From positions 26,911 to 90,910 of the forward strand of contig WBMZ01015636.1 of assembly GCA_013400975.1 (NCBI GenBank): 64,000 bases of DNA, read 5' to 3'. A program made the translations under genes and the position numbers. The notes under the pieces are model-generated. The model did not search any database and was not told where the DNA came from. It was given only the letters and a program-made list of their open reading frames with translations. This DNA comes from Atrichornis clamosus. Lineage: Eukaryota; Chordata; Aves; Passeriformes; Menuridae. Shown here in pieces: positions 39,201-54,200 of this stretch (positions are counted from its first letter, which is position 1; every line of letters begins with the position of its first letter).

Positions 39201-42200
39201 TAAAAACACAAAGTAGTCGTTGTATAAGGATACTTCTGGCCATCACACATTTATAAACTAATTTGTTCAAAGTGTCAAGCCTTTATATTGCAAGCATGGA
39301 CCAGAATAGTGATTTATCCCCAGAAGATCTGCTGGCATCAGTAGCATGGTCTCAGGTTGTCCACAGATGCTGATAGTGGGACAACTTGTGTTTTTGCTGA
39401 CCTAACAGTCTTTCAAAGCCGTGCTAAAAATAACAGGTCGGATTCTTTTATGATACTTACCTGTGGGTGGACTATCTACTGACAGCCTTAGGGTCAGATC
39501 ACACCTGTCTTTTTCAGGCGGTAAAGCTCTCCTTGGGTTTGAGAGAACTGAGATTTCACCCTCACTGCCATCCCCAGTTGCCCAGCATGTGCCTGCTAAC
39601 ACATTTTTATTCTACTTAAATCTGCAGGGTTATTTTTTTTCCCATGTGGGTTTTGATGTAGAGTAGAGTTTCTATTTTTGTTTCTGGCTGTATTGTTTGG
39701 TGTTGCAGATGGGGAATAGCAGAGAAAACTGATTATATTCCTATTTTTATCCACAAGGAAGAATGTTACAATTTTAATTGTATGTTCTAATTTTTCCTCC
39801 TTCTTTATCTTTTATGTTTTGAAATTCTACATTTCAAAAGCAGGATCATTATCATTCAGCACATTAAAGCCTGTCTTTTTAATAGCTTTCCATTTTAATG
39901 TGAAATAATGGAATTGGTGAGGAAAAACCAATCTATCTTGAAGGAAGTTTTCTGTTATCTAAGGATTTTCTGTGCAGCCAACGGGAGAGGATCTTGAGCT
40001 CAGCTGACTTGGAGTGTTATCCTCTGCCTTGAGTAACTTGTAGAGTACAAAGAACCACTTTCATAATGTTATCACCAGCAAAGTCCATCTGGTTCTGCTA
40101 GTGACAAGGGGATTATTTCAGCTTTTTATTATGTCAGTGAGATGTTAGCTCTTTAGGATTCAGATGTCAAGCTGTTGACGGAAAGAAGGGAAAGTTAGAT
40201 TATGATTGAAATTCTATTTGTGGAGAAGTTAACTGAATATTTTGCCAGTATTTTTTCTGCCTGTATTTCCTCTGTTAGGGTCCTGATGGCTTGTCCTTAT
40301 GAAATCAGATTAGAATGCAATGGCTTGATTTGTTTAGCAGGCAGTGATGACAATGAGCATCTGTTTGTCTGTCCAGATCCCCATTAACACCTAGTAACTT
40401 TGTCCTTTCTTGCTATTACTTTTATACAGAGCAGCACAGAAGCTTAACCTGTCTTCGAAGAGAAAGAAATACCATCCGCCCCTGCCACACACACACGACT
40501 TCTCTATTTATGCCACTAACTTTAGTGGCATCCTGCAGCTCTGTCCTCCCCCAGCACCACCTTGCCTTCTGAGAGCTGTGTCCAAAATCAAGGACAACCC
40601 TGGCATTGGAAAGGTAACTTTGGTTTTCAATTTTTAAAAACAGTTTTCTAGACAAAGTGTAACTGGGCTGGAAGCTTTCAGCCTCGAGCAGAGTTGGATG
40701 GGCTCAAGGAAAGCGTCTTGGGATAGAGAGAGAGCCACATCCGCTTGAATGTGCCTGAGTATTGTTATCTCCTGTTGACTCTGCGAAGAGCTGGCAGCTC
40801 AGGGCAGATTCAGGGCTGGAGTGCCAGCCTCCTTGAAGCCAGTTAACATCACTGACAGCAGAATTGGCCAAGGTTGTTTTGTCCTTCCCTCTGTTAAAGG
40901 AAGAGACAGAATTTCCTCTGACATCCTTGGGCCGAACCCAGTGCATATACAGGCTTCACCCGTGGAAGAAGCAGTCTCTGCACTGCCAGCAGGACTCGGC
41001 CACTTGCCTGTGGTGTCTGTCTGCTGAGGTTAAGGAGATACACTGAGGGAGCTTTGTGTGCCTCTGCTACACATGCCATTGTAAAGCAAGAGTATGGAAA
41101 TGGAGTAGCAGTCTCGCCAACTTAGGAAATGCAGCACCTTTGAAATTGAAAAATGTGTGCTAAGTTTATCTAAAATTAATTAAAATACAACCCAATTACT
41201 TAAAGCTTTATTCATATTTATAACTGTTTAATCACCCACACAACAGAGTCTGAATACTTATTTACATAGACTACAAGGGATTAGTGTTTGAAGATGGGAT
41301 AGAAGTATGTAATGTGCACAGGAGAGCTAAAATATGCACCTAGAGTAACTATACACATCAGCATTAACATAAAGAGTTTGTCAGCCTAAATACCTAGACC
41401 TGACACTTGCTCATAAAGAATGCTCCATATTTCCTAAATCAGTGAAGTTGTGCTAAATGGAAAACACAGCAGTAATTTGGGCTGTTTTAAGCAGGTGGAA
41501 ACTCAACGATGAAAATGTGGTTTCTTTTCCTGCTTTTCCAGTGTCTTAGAAAAGAGGATGTAGTATTAAATGCTGAAATACAGCAAACCTGGCGCAGTAA
41601 TTTAGATTCCCAAGTGGAGGAGGGTTTGCTAAGGAATGTGCTTTCTATTTGTGTGTTTCAACAAAACCCATTTGTGATGCCTGGAGACTTAGTACTTGGC
41701 TGTGGCACCAGGAATAACAGGGAGCGTGGCATTTCTGAGGCACTTTGCTCTTAGGAAGACCTTTAAAGTACATTATATATCCTTGTGCCTACAGCTCAAT
41801 AAAACTGTCTTTGCACTTGTATGCCTGCAGCTGTGTGTAGTCAAGAGACTTCTTCCTGTGCTTTGAGGGTAGCTGGTGGGGCTTCCCAGTGTGACTTGTA
41901 CCTCATGGAAGGCACTGGTTTATCTGGTGTCTTCAAACAGATGAACAAAGTCTAATATAGATTAAGTGCATGATTCCAGAGGGCAGGAGATAATGTGCCT
42001 TGGCTAGTGTGGTCTACCTACTTTCTTCATTAGTGAGTAGAGTGGAGAACTTTCCAAGTAATGCTTCACCAGAATGCCAAGGAGTATGGTAGGACCCTGA
42101 GCAGCTCACCTGTGGGAGCTCTCCTCCAGCACAGGATATATCTGTAGCATGCTGGAAATGTGGGTGGCATTTTTCTCCTGCCTGGCACATAACACCAAGC

Positions 42201-45200
42201 ATTTCCAGACTTTTTCAAATTGTCTCTTGTTTAGCTTTCGACTGAAAACATGAAAAACATAGAATCACACAATATCCTGAGTTGGAAGTAACCTAGAAGG
42301 ATCATCAAGTATTGAAGATACTTTGTTGCGATTCTTGGCGATGGTCCTGTGCAGGGCCAGGAGTTGGACTCAAAAATCCTTGTGGGTCCCTTCCAACTCA
42401 GCATACTCTGTTATTCTGTGAGGGTTCCAGCTATGTCCTTCTCACCACATACTTGTTAACAACAATTTGTAAGAATCCCATGCTGTGCTGGAGAGGATAA
42501 GAGCTCTCTGCTAATGGAATCATCCTTTTAGTTCTTGAGTTAGTATCTAGAGCATCCAAATGGTGATGGCGTGTGCTGGTGACTAGTTTTAATGTTCCTC
42601 AAAACCAGAGTAGCTACGCATCTTCTCTGATCCACAGTGTAAGAGATGCAACACCTATTAAATGCCTCTCTTAACCCATTCGCCTTTTGCAACTTTATAA
42701 AATCGGTGTTTGCCTATAAAAGAGCCCCTCAGCAATACAGCTTTTTATAAAAATCATGAGTCAGCATGAATGAAATCTCATGTGTCTGAATTCTTAGAAT
42801 TTGTGGTCAAAGGAGAAGTGTCACTTCCTACAGGTGTTCTTTAGTACTAAAACCTCATAGTTTCACCTTTTCTGAGTGATGCCAAATAGCTTTTGGTAGC
42901 ATTTAGCTCACTGTGCATTAGCACTCTCCATTATTTCCTATTCATCAGCTTCTGCTGATCAAGATTTACTCAGCTGGTATCTCGTGATGAGGGTGATGGG
43001 AATAAAATAATTACTTTTCTTCTTCACTGCCTTAAGTATCACAGCAATTGAGAGAACGATCAGTAAACACTGACAGTTGTGCTGTGGTCCTCTGTTAACA
43101 TCAGTCTCTCTTCCAACAGCTTTTTACTTTACTCTCCTCCTGGTTATCATTTTCCCTGGCTTTTTCTTGCAGCCGGTCCAATAGTAAGATACACATATGG
43201 GACAGAATGAGTGATGAATTCTGGAGTCACTTTTTCCTGTCACAGCATCTGTGGCTGTGTCTGGTGCTCTCCTTGGTTTGTGTGATCATTCCCACGTCAG
43301 CAGTGTCCCTCACCTACTATTACTGTGTGGTTACAGTGGGTTAAGCAGCTGGTGGGACAGTCTTTTCCTCCCTCACCTCTGAGGAGAAGTTGTTGTGTGA
43401 GAATGAAAAATAGAAGTAACAAACTGGAAACCCATGAAGTGTTCAAGATGCTTCAGTGAGAGCAATGTGCCTCCCTTTATGAAAAAATGAAGAGATGAAT
43501 GATATGCCAACTGTGCCAAAATACCATTTATTCTGAGTAATGCCTGAATACTACGGTGACTAATTATTATTTGTACTGACACATTCTGTGCAGTTCCATT
43601 TCTCTTGTAAATGCACTGGAATCTTAGAGCAAAGTACATGTTGAATGGCAAATACGACTGGCTTTCTGTATTATCTCTGCAGTGGTAATTCTTAACTTTT
43701 TTTCCCTCCATTGATGCTCAAGGTAGGTTCAATATATTGTAAGAGGCATAGAAACAGAATGTGGGAAATGTGATGTCATTTTGGGGCCAGCAGAAAAATA
43801 AGAGTTATTCTGACAGTTCAATCTAAGGAGGTGATTGGAGGCAGCATCTGGACTATCTTGTGTTCTTCTGTGGTGTCTAGAACTGGACAGGTCCTGCCAC
43901 TTCTTGTGGGACCTTGTCTTGAACTTTGGAGCACAACAGACATTTGGGGAAAGGAATGGTTTGAATTCCTGCTTTCCATAAACTGTGTGACTACAACAAA
44001 GCCAGATACTGTGCACTGTGAGAACTGTGGGGCAAGGCAGGAATGTGGAGAGATCTTGATGGCCAGTTCATGCTGTTGCACTCAGTTATTGATTATTTGA
44101 GCCCAAGATCTAAATTTATTTTTAATTTCACATCATCATCTCCATGTGTATCATACAGTTCTGCTGCGGTGAAATTGAGTTTTGTGCTCGAATGCATTTG
44201 TTATTAGAGACTTACTTATGCAGAGAGCCTTTATGTATCTTTTGCAATTTGTATTTATAATTTCTCACTGTTTCAAGTACTCTTCTGGAAGATGGAAAAA
44301 TAAGCATCTTATTAATTTCTTTTACATTTTAGAAATACCAATTTTTCCCCTTAAAATAATTCCAGGAGAAATGTGTGGACTTGTCCTGTGATATAAATCT
44401 TTAATTAAGGATTTTGCTTAATTTTCTTTAGTAAGACTGCAAAATGTTATACACTCTCACAGGTGCTTGCAGGGGTTGCCAGTATTCAGGAATACCAAGC
44501 AGGGGAAAGTTGAAAAAACCCCCAACAATTTAGAACAATAGATTTGTCTGGGACCTGTGTTTCATGTAATCAACAGTAATCAAACACATGCACAAAGGAA
44601 GATCCCACTATCAATTCAAATTGGGTCCTGAAAGGAGTATTACTCACCACTGATAAATGTTATGTAGCAAAATTCATACCTTTCTCTTGAATGTGCCAAA
44701 AGCAACAGAGTCCAAACCATTTAGTTGAATCCTACTTAAAAGGCAATGATCCAGTGCAGTATGATTCTTGTAACTGAATCATTTTTGTGGTCTCTCTGGG
44801 TGTTATTAAATTTAATGTCAGAATAGTAGGAAAGACGTCTGAAAGCCATTTAATATTGTCACTGGAAAGAAGTTAGATTATAGTCAATTTCTGACATTAA
44901 TGTGCTACTTAAGATAATTTATCATATTGTGGTATTAAAAAAGACATCCTTTTTACAGTGGCTGCTGTGTAGCATTCTAATGTGCTATTTTTCTTTAGCA
45001 TGGTAGGAAGCCTTTTTCATGTAAAATGTTTTTTCTGGGGTTCTATTCAGTTCATTCTTTATAATACTACATCACTTACAACAACAACTTTAAGTGCTCT
45101 TCTCTTCCAAGGATTCTGTCAATTTTTTTCCATGTTAGAATGACAGAATCCTCCTATGTGAGACAATGGAAGTGGAGCATTTAAAGAGCATCTGAATTGT

Positions 45201-48200
45201 CAGACATGTTTCTTGAACAGGTATATGCATACTGCTCTCCATTTATGAGTTTAAGACACCTACTTTCATTTATGCTTTACGAAGCCATAGCTAAGGTACT
45301 GCAAATATGATTTACTGATCATGCAGGGTTTTCTAAAGTGTGCTGTGTGTCCCATTCACTGGTTCTTATGATGGTTTGATGACGGATAACAAATAGGTAC
45401 TTAATTTTGGCATCTATACTGCTCCTTGTTCCCTAATGACTAAAGCATTATTTCTGATATAAGTCATGTATCACAGTAAGTACTTGTCTATCGATGTGGT
45501 AGCACTGCATCATCCAAGGTACTTGCATCCCTGCCAAAACGCCTTGAACTCCTTAAACAAAACTGTGTAAAAGTGAGATAAAAATACGTAAGTTCTTGTA
45601 CTTTGTTTTCACCTTGAAAAAATGAAATAGTTTCCTTCATGTTTTCAGAGAGTAGAGAATCAGTTCTTTAACAGAGTACATTATAGAAGAGATTTTTTTC
45701 TTTTTTTAAGTTCTCCCAAGGGAGCTAGATGGTCTATGCTAGCGTGGCAATTTTGCATATAAATTTGCCATCCATTGGTAGTGGCAGTATATGAAAGGTT
45801 TGTAAGAACTACCCACGGTAAACCAATTTAGCTAGGGTTATATATCTGTCAGTTACAATTAAATCCATGAAAAATATTGGCTCTGAACTAGGACTTTTGT
45901 AATTTGATTTACACTGTAGTTGAAAAATAAGTGATTTCATTGGAAAATGATCTTTATTCAACCTAATATGAATTCCTTGTAATTTCTTGGTGAGTCCCCA
46001 GAAATCAGAATGGTGGGTGTCTAAACATAATTATTTAATTAACCCATTATATGCCATTTTGTGAACATTGGACAAAATTAACTTACTGGCTGCACGATGC
46101 CTGTCAAGGATGTGTGTTTCCAGGGAATATTTAGTGTCCATTTAAATTTGTTATAATGACATCTATTGCTAAAGACCAAATTGCTTGTTCATTTAGGGAT
46201 TATGATACTGCTGTAATGCAGAATATGACCAGCATTTTAAAAATGGATTCCAGTACAGTCCCAGCACCTTCCCAAAATACAGGCACATAAAGTCAGAGTT
46301 TATTTTAGTAAAAAAGGTTTGAGCACATGTATTTTAAAATGTTACATGCTTTTTAACCATTCCTTTTACTTTTTTCTTCTCATTCTGTCTAATTTGAAAC
46401 TTGACAACTATATAAGCATCAGATGCTAACAAAACATCACTACAAAAACATAAACACTGCACATCCATTGATTTCAGAGGAGGTACCATATGTTACAGTT
46501 ATGCCTATGCTAACATACTTGGCTGGGTCAGGATCCTAATTTCCTCAACATTCAAAATGCCATGGAGTCTAGTCATTACCTAGTTATTTAGTGGGATCGT
46601 CTCTGTCTGTATGTCTGCCCCTAATTAAACTGTGTAGAGTATTTTGCACCCTCCACTGAAAGACGAATGACCAATTTTCTGAGATATATATATGTATATA
46701 ATATTTTTTGTATTCATTGTCTAAAACATGTAGCAGAGGTCTGTGATAGTCTTAGGGACAGAATTTAAATCATCTGGTTCTTAAGTGTGAGATTGTCCTT
46801 CCCCTGTCTCAGAGTTTAGAGGCTTTCTGTCGCTCTTGATTATGGGGTAATAATCTATGAGAACCTGATTGTCAATCTCCTGGCTGTTTTTGTCTAAAAT
46901 TGTGTAGGATTGTGTCATTTTCTCTGTTATCACTGGCTCTCTTCTCTACAAATCTAGCCTTGGACATGATTTCTTCTGGGATGACACATGCATCACTGGC
47001 CTTGGAGGAGTTTTGTGTTCACTGATGTGTGGCTTTGTGATAGCTCCATTCAATTCATAACCAAAATATATGGACTTTACTAGATAAAATTGCTAGCTTG
47101 CCTCTGACCATCAGTCTCATATTCATGTCTTGCTGTCAGAGAGTTGCTTCAGATTCTGGGTTTTGCAGCTTTTTGGTCTGTCTCTTTGCTTTTTCCAGAC
47201 TTGCTTTCTGGCACTGACAGGCGTGTGGTGTTTTGCACTGTCCGGAGGAGTCCTGAAGCAAGCCCATTATTTTGTTTGCTGTGACTCCTCTGTCCTGTTC
47301 TCAACTCCAGCTGGTTCAGTATGTTTGGGAGGGCAGATCTGGAAATCATGAGTCCACATAAAGGGGTCCCATGGAGGGGGCAACACTGGAGAAGGACACA
47401 GCCTGGGGACAGTGACAACTGCATGAACATGGGGCAGAAGGTCTCTCCTTGTGACCCTTTGGTGTGGAATGGGGAAGCCAGTAGCAGTGGAGGAGGAAGG
47501 CTGCAAGGGGAGGAAGGGCTGGTACCAGCTGGGATGTACATCCCTCAGTTTCTGAGATATTTTAGTGTTTAGGTGAAAATTGTTGAATATGCATCTAGAT
47601 TAGACTTTTGTAAAGGTTAAAAATCTCAAGGTCTAGAGTTTTGGCTCAGAACTCCAGTAGGTTACTGATATTTGAGTGGATGTGTGATTCTCTAATGATC
47701 TCATCAGATGTTTCTAAAACTTTATGGGGTTTGGCTACAGAGTCTTCCATATAGCCTTGTCCTCCACGCAGGAGATTTTTCTATTCCTCCTCATTTTTTT
47801 TCCCCAGAAATCTGCCCTTCTTTCAGTTTGTCTCCTTAAAATCCTTTATGTTTGCATAAAACTGTGCTACGATTTTTGCTTTTATGTTTCAACATCCCTC
47901 CCTTAAGTTTGCCCTTGCATAGCTGAAGCAAATGAATACTAGCAGATGTTTTCTTTTGCTGTCTTTCTTTGCCTTGACTTCCAGTGTAGGCTGACAGACA
48001 GATAAACTTAAAAAAAATTTCCTTGATTGCTCTGAATCTCTCTCCCACCCTCGCCAGTGAAGGTTAAAATTGCACCCATTCTTGTGCTGGGTGGGGGGGT
48101 CTCTGACCTTATGCCACCCATTTCCAGAGCTTTTCCAAATTAGGTGGTTGATTATTTATTTTTAAAAATTCTTTATCTTGTAATGACATACTCAGGATGT

Positions 48201-51200
48201 ATTTGCCATCTTCTTTTCCCAAGCACTTCTGATTTTAATAAGATTTCCGTCAGCAATTCTGCTGGCCTCCTGGTTTCTGCAGAAACACAAATTTGGAAAA
48301 GTTCAGTAACAGAGTGTGAACCCCCAGTGCACAAACCCCACCAGATTAGAGTCAGTTAATTAATGAGATACTTCAGTTGTTTGCGCAATTTAGGCTGTCT
48401 TCAGGCACGGAGAAAAATGTTAATAACGTGCAAGTATTGTTATGTTTATGTTTCTTTTTATTTGCAGAAATTGAACTCAAATACAAACCTAGCCTCTTTT
48501 TCTATCAATATCTTCATTAAAATAAAGCCTCTATCCAGTATTCAGTGTCTGTATGAATGCCTGTGTACAAAGTCTTGTATCCTTCATAATTATAAACATC
48601 CAGTTGTAATTCTTTTTCTTACTCTTCATTGTTCTCTGCATTGTTCTCTACAGTGAAGAAGAAATAACAAAAGGGGGAGGTAAAAAAGGAGTAATAATAT
48701 CCAGTTCTAGCAGGAAGGGTCATTCCCATGACAGGATGGATGTGCTGTCTTAGCTCTCCTTAAGGAATCTAAAAGTGATCAGGGCAGGCATGCCCTGAGA
48801 CTGAGATGACTTTTCTGAAATCAACAGATACATCTTACCTTTTTTTGTGTTCTTTCACTCTCTTCCTTCACCCTCATTTCTTTTAGCTCTCTTCTTTTTT
48901 TCTCCCCTCAGATCTGTTCTTATTCCTTTAGACATGTTTTCTTCCATTTTTCCATTTTTTAAATTTATTCTCCTCTACATTCCTTATCTTGTGTTTTCTT
49001 GCTTTGTACAAATGTTACCAGTAGCTGGTACTGCTGCAGCTGGAGTTGACCACAGAAAAGTGGACTTATTGTTGAATAATTGCCCTTGAAGCATGTGATC
49101 CTGAGTGGGCCTGAAATTAATGTTATTGCACTTAATTCTAATAATTCATTTCCATAAGCAAATAAAAGCATGAGAGTGCAGTTATTTCTGATTTGCTCCC
49201 TAGTTACAGGCCAAAGTTACTTTCAGATTTACAGGTCCCTGTGTTATCATGAATCCTCCCCTCCCTGCAAGCCCTTGTTTCTGGATGATTTCCTGCACCA
49301 CATATTGCTGCCTCTGCAGGTGAGCATTCCTTTTGTATGAGAACTAGATAAAGAGACCCAGGAGAAGCTGCAGATAAATTGATCCTTGAGGCAAGAGCCT
49401 TGCTGGCTCTATAGCACTTACACTATACTTCTTTTCCTGCAGTATTAATTCCAGAAGAATACTGGGATGAACTTCAGAGAATATAAACCTGTCACTTAAG
49501 ATTGGTCCTCAACCACAGGCATGCAAGAAGTGTGAGAAGAATAGACAGTGTTACACCAAACCTTTCCTTTACACACTTAGAGGCATGTGCATGCACCTGG
49601 GATCTGCCTGCTTCTAGTATCCGCTCTTGTGAAGGGATATGTTTGAGTCATCTTTGTGCTTGATGGTACTTTCATGAACATTTCTGCTTGAATTCCAAGT
49701 GAAATCAGTCTGGCTCAGCCTCATGAATGAGTGTGGCACATTATAACTCTGCAATTTCTGGCAAATATGACTTACAGATATATTTAGTGTGCCGGGAAAC
49801 TAAAGGTGAAATCAGTGTTTTTCTACTCTGCAAGTCAGCTTTTTTACACAAAACACTAAAAGAGGAACTTCCTCAAGCTGCTTTTCTCTCCTCCCTCTCA
49901 TTTGTCTTGAAAGCTCACTTCCACGGTAAAAATGAAGATGACCCTTGAGACCTGTTAGGTTTGGGATCTGATCCATTGTGGGAAGCTATTTCAGTATCTT
50001 TCTGATTCAGAGAGGTGGTCTTAAAAAGCTAATTTGTCACACAAGGTTTTTCTGTGGGTGAAGCCATCATTGTGTTTAGGGGGAGCAATGCTCTGATGGC
50101 GGTAACTTGCTGTTTAAGTCAGGAGCAAACCAATTTTCCTCTTATCCAAGCTCTGGCTGCTATAATCTAATAATAGGTGGAAGAGAGAACAGAAAGGACT
50201 GTTTAGATAAGAGCTTTGAAAACAGCATATATTTTAAAATTCATTTTAATCAAGTGACCCTGAAGTGGGCATTTGTACTCATATATATTTATATATTTAG
50301 GTTTTGTTTCTCTTTTTTTGCCCTGAGGGAGGTTATTTTTATGAGCACCTTGCTAGCATGTCAAGGTTGAGCTAGCAGGCTAATACACAAAGCTGGCTTC
50401 ATGCAGCTTTTATGGGGAAACAGCCTTGAGTGTGTCACCTCTGATGCACTTCTCTTTTGAGATGTCTGTTTCATTTGTTCTAAGGTTTGCTTGTTTTCTG
50501 GGACTGCATTTTCATATTTATATTACTGTGAAAGGGAAAAGAAAAGAAAGTGTTGAATCAGAGGACTGCTTGGGTCAATAGGTGGAAGAATTTGCTGCTA
50601 CCTTTGGTGGAGCCTCCTGCAGTGTTTATGGGAAGGGTTGGATGTTTCTTAACCTCTGTTTGGAAAAAATGTTGGGGAAAAGCTTTTAGAGCTGCTTTGT
50701 GGAAAGTATTTCCTGTGAGGGTGCTTGAGGAATGGTGTAGGGATGCCTGTGTGCAGCTTAGCCCCTATAGAGAGGAGGAGATGGAAGAATGAAACTGTTG
50801 AGAACTTACATGAAATGTTCAAATTACCTTCCCTCCCCTGCTGATAAAGGCAGGGACAGCTCAGCATGGTGCTTTCTGCTGCTCCCACCTGTCTGCTGTG
50901 GATCATTCTGGCTTGGGCGCTGCATTTCACTGCACACTACACAGTGTGTCTGTGTAACCCTTTCATCTCGTCTGTTATGAAGAGCAGTCCTGGAGGGAGT
51001 CTCAGCCTGCTCTGCTCTTCATTTCACATGCTGTGCTTTGCTGAAGTAGGTTTTCAGCTTTGGTTCTTCCTTGTATTTCTCTGAATACAGGAGTGACAGG
51101 GAAGTTCTGACTGCAAAGTCCTTTTTTTTTTTTTTTTTTTTGTAAAGACACAAAGAATGTGTTTGTGGAATAAGTGCACACCATTTTAATGACATAATGT

Positions 51201-54200
51201 TCTCGAAACAGAGTAAGCTGGAGTCAAATGGTTCTGGCAGATTTAAGGTTAAATTTAGCAAAAAACTTGCTGAAATGGAGAATCATTCTTTATCAGAGAT
51301 GTGTGGTTTTGAACCCAGTTTCTATGTGCAATATCCAGCTCAGGGCTAAAACTGGGCTTGACTCCTAGAACCATTGAATTGTTGAGTTTGGAAAGGATCT
51401 TTAAGATCGAGTCCAACTGCTAACCCAGCACTGCCAAGCCCACCACTAAACCATGTGGTTTAACAGGAGGGGATGTTTAGTGGGTCAGTAGCTGTGTTGC
51501 AGAAGATGAAGCTCCTGATGAGTGCTGTGGACTGTACAAATGTAAATTGTTCCAGCTGTGGTATATCACAGCCATGGAGGCTCTTCAACCAGCTGATTAG
51601 CACTGGTGCTGTGAGATTTGTATGGTAGTTGGATAAGGGGATAATTCTGGTGTTCGGATTGTTACTGAAACATTTCATATGCCAGTGAAAAAGTCTGACT
51701 GAACATTGCTTTCCTCTAAAGTTTGATCTGTGGGGCAGTTCAGAGTTGAAGTTGCACCTGTAATAGTAATTTACTTCAGCTCAAGGTGTATAAAACATGC
51801 TGGTTCTGACCTGGGAGCATTTAATAAGGATAAATGGTTGTAAGTAGGTGTGAGGCAGTATTTCACAGGTTTTTAAAGTAAGAGTATGATTTCCAGGAAG
51901 CTTAAAAGAAGCAGATGTGCAGCCATTGCTGAATTTTCCTGAGACCAGTCACTTGGTTCCCATAAGCTGCTTTGGAAGAGCCAGCTAACATGTCTGAACT
52001 TTCTAAAGATACTGGCTTACAAATCTATGTGTAGGATATCATAATTTGCAGTGCTGCAATCGAAATGTACTTTGTGAGTGGTTTCTTTTTAAGCTTTTTG
52101 ACCTTTTAGTGGTCTGTGGTTTTGGTTTTTTTTCCTTTTTTTCCCCATTAGATCTGCAACTAACCACCAAAGAGCCTAGCAATGACAGCATAAAGGCATC
52201 TGCCTGGGAAAGTTGTAAGAGAAACTCCTTTCTGTTAGAATAATGTGAATGAGAAATTGAAAGTTTCTAGATTTACTTCAAATGCAGTAGCTGTCTGAGC
52301 CTTGTGTTATGCAGGCTGGTTTTCAAAGTGGTGTGTCCTTTCGGTCACATTGAGTACTTGAAAGGTAGGAGACTAGAATTCTCTTTTCTTTGGCATCACG
52401 TTACACCTACAGTGGATCATACTTGCAGATCAGACATTTATAAACTGAAATTGTAAAACTGGAGCAGAGTCAACTGAAGTGACAAAGTGCACCTTTAAAA
52501 CCTAATTAGTTCGGCGAAGACCCCAGGCTGGAAAATCTGGCTCTGGTTTTGTCCCACGGTTTTTCTGACACACCTAAACATTACAAGCAAACGCATCATG
52601 GGAAGGGGAGTGGATTTGGGAGGAATGCTTTGCATGTGTTTTTCTGTAGCTGGGAACTCAAGTTGTCACTTTCTTCTGAATTCTTGCAGGTGAAAGTGAT
52701 GGTAAGGATTTGTTCCTCTCAAGGAGCACACGAAACTTCTGAATCCATGTCCTTCCTAAAGGTAGACCCACGAAAAAAGCAAATCACATTTTATGATCCA
52801 GCAGCAAGTGGGCCTTCCAATGCAGGTCACAGAAGAGGTGTTGTTGCTGTCCCAAAGATGTTTGCCTTTGATGCAGTTTTCCCCCAGGATGCTTCACAGG
52901 TACTGGAGTAACTCGCATAAACCTCCTGAGTCTTCTCATGGCCACTGCATTTGATTGCCTGAAGAGTTCCTTCTGTTTCTGGGGGATTTTATTTGAATGA
53001 TTTGCCTTAATGCCTGGAAAAAACATGGTAATTAATAGACAAATGGGTAATTCTTACATTTTCTGTTTAGTTGAGATGTGAAATTAAGCAACAATAGCTC
53101 GGGAGATGGGTTTTCTCACTAAATTACCTTCTTGCATATTCTCTTGTTAGAGAAAGACACACAGCCAATTTGAAATCCAGTTTTCCATCCGGCTAGGTTT
53201 TAACCCATTTGATGGCGCTGAAATAAAGTCCTTCCCCACGGCTTTCAATGGGAAATAAACATGTGCTTAATGTTAAACTGAATGCTGTTAGGAGCAAATA
53301 TAAAACTAACACCTTGGGATTGCTGTGCTGGAACAGGCAACTTTTATATTCTCTTCACCTTTTCCAGTTTGTTTATACTATGTTTTTGACCGCTTATTTT
53401 GTGTTGATGGTTGTGCTGATGGTGGTGCATGCCTTTCTTTTGGCCTGCAAAGGGGAACATTTGCACAGTAGTAGCCCCAGACCTGAAATCTGCTACACAG
53501 ACAGGATGGCTGGTCTTTGAAAAGATTGGAGTCTGCAGTATATTCAGTGAGGTTGTATCATGGACACCTAAAAGTTTCTTTTGTGAGAAATCTTTGGTTC
53601 AGAAAAAAAAATCCTGGAACAACTTTAAAAAGAAGAACTAATTCAACAGCATTTGAAGAACTTCGCCAAATTTGAACTGCTGAAAAAAAAATAGGGTGAA
53701 AAATGTACCCCAAAGCATCCAAGGTGAAAATAGTCTATTAATGTTGAGAAAACATGACAAGGTCTAGTTCATAATCCCACCCTCAGATCTTCTTCTAGCA
53801 TTCTTTGGGTCCCAGACTATAGATAGGAAAATATATTTTATATCTAAATTCTAGCCAAGCACTAAAGATGGAGAATAGCTTCCCGCATGCATCACTGCCT
53901 AAAGCAATGGTAACCACATCCAAAAGCTATTTTTAAGACCCTGTAGAAGTTCAAACAGAGTCTTTGTGCAGAAATACGCAATAGTGATCTCAACATTAGT
54001 CCAGAACTGAAAATGAGTTTTCTTACTTGTGCTGCCAGCCCTGCTGCAAGGTGACTGGTCACAGCCTGCTTGTCTGCTGGTTTTGGCACCAGTCCTTCAG
54101 GCTATTGACCCATGGTTTGGGCTGGCTTTTCAGTTCCTTGTAGTGTTGGGTGTCCTGTTGTGGTGGTTTTGGGAGATGTTGGCCAGTGCTGCCCTTTCTG

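Larger units (their letters stand above)
22249..40429 (+). other. KIF26A: KIF26A intron after exon 2
   Basis: This 18.2 kb intron runs from GTAGTT to the acceptor TTTTATACAG, and is the largest complete intron in the window. It contains a purine/pyrimidine simple stretch near 24510-24546, a CpG-rich patch near 29.0-29.2 kb, an old CR1 copy near 33.7-34.0 kb and an antisense open frame at 34820-35344, listed separately. A + strand frame of 180 codons at 23502-24044 has no recognisable features. No additional exon of KIF26A was seen. Confidence 0.85.
40614..52689 (+). other. KIF26A: KIF26A intron after exon 3
   Basis: This 12.1 kb intron runs from GTAACT to the acceptor TTCTTGCAG. It holds an inverted pair of CR1 3' ends near 42.26-42.42 kb, a further CR1 3' fragment near 51.4 kb, a T20 run at 51122-51141 and an AT dinucleotide-rich stretch near 46683-46705. 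Open frames are short and unconvincing. No other gene was recognised. Confidence 0.85.
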
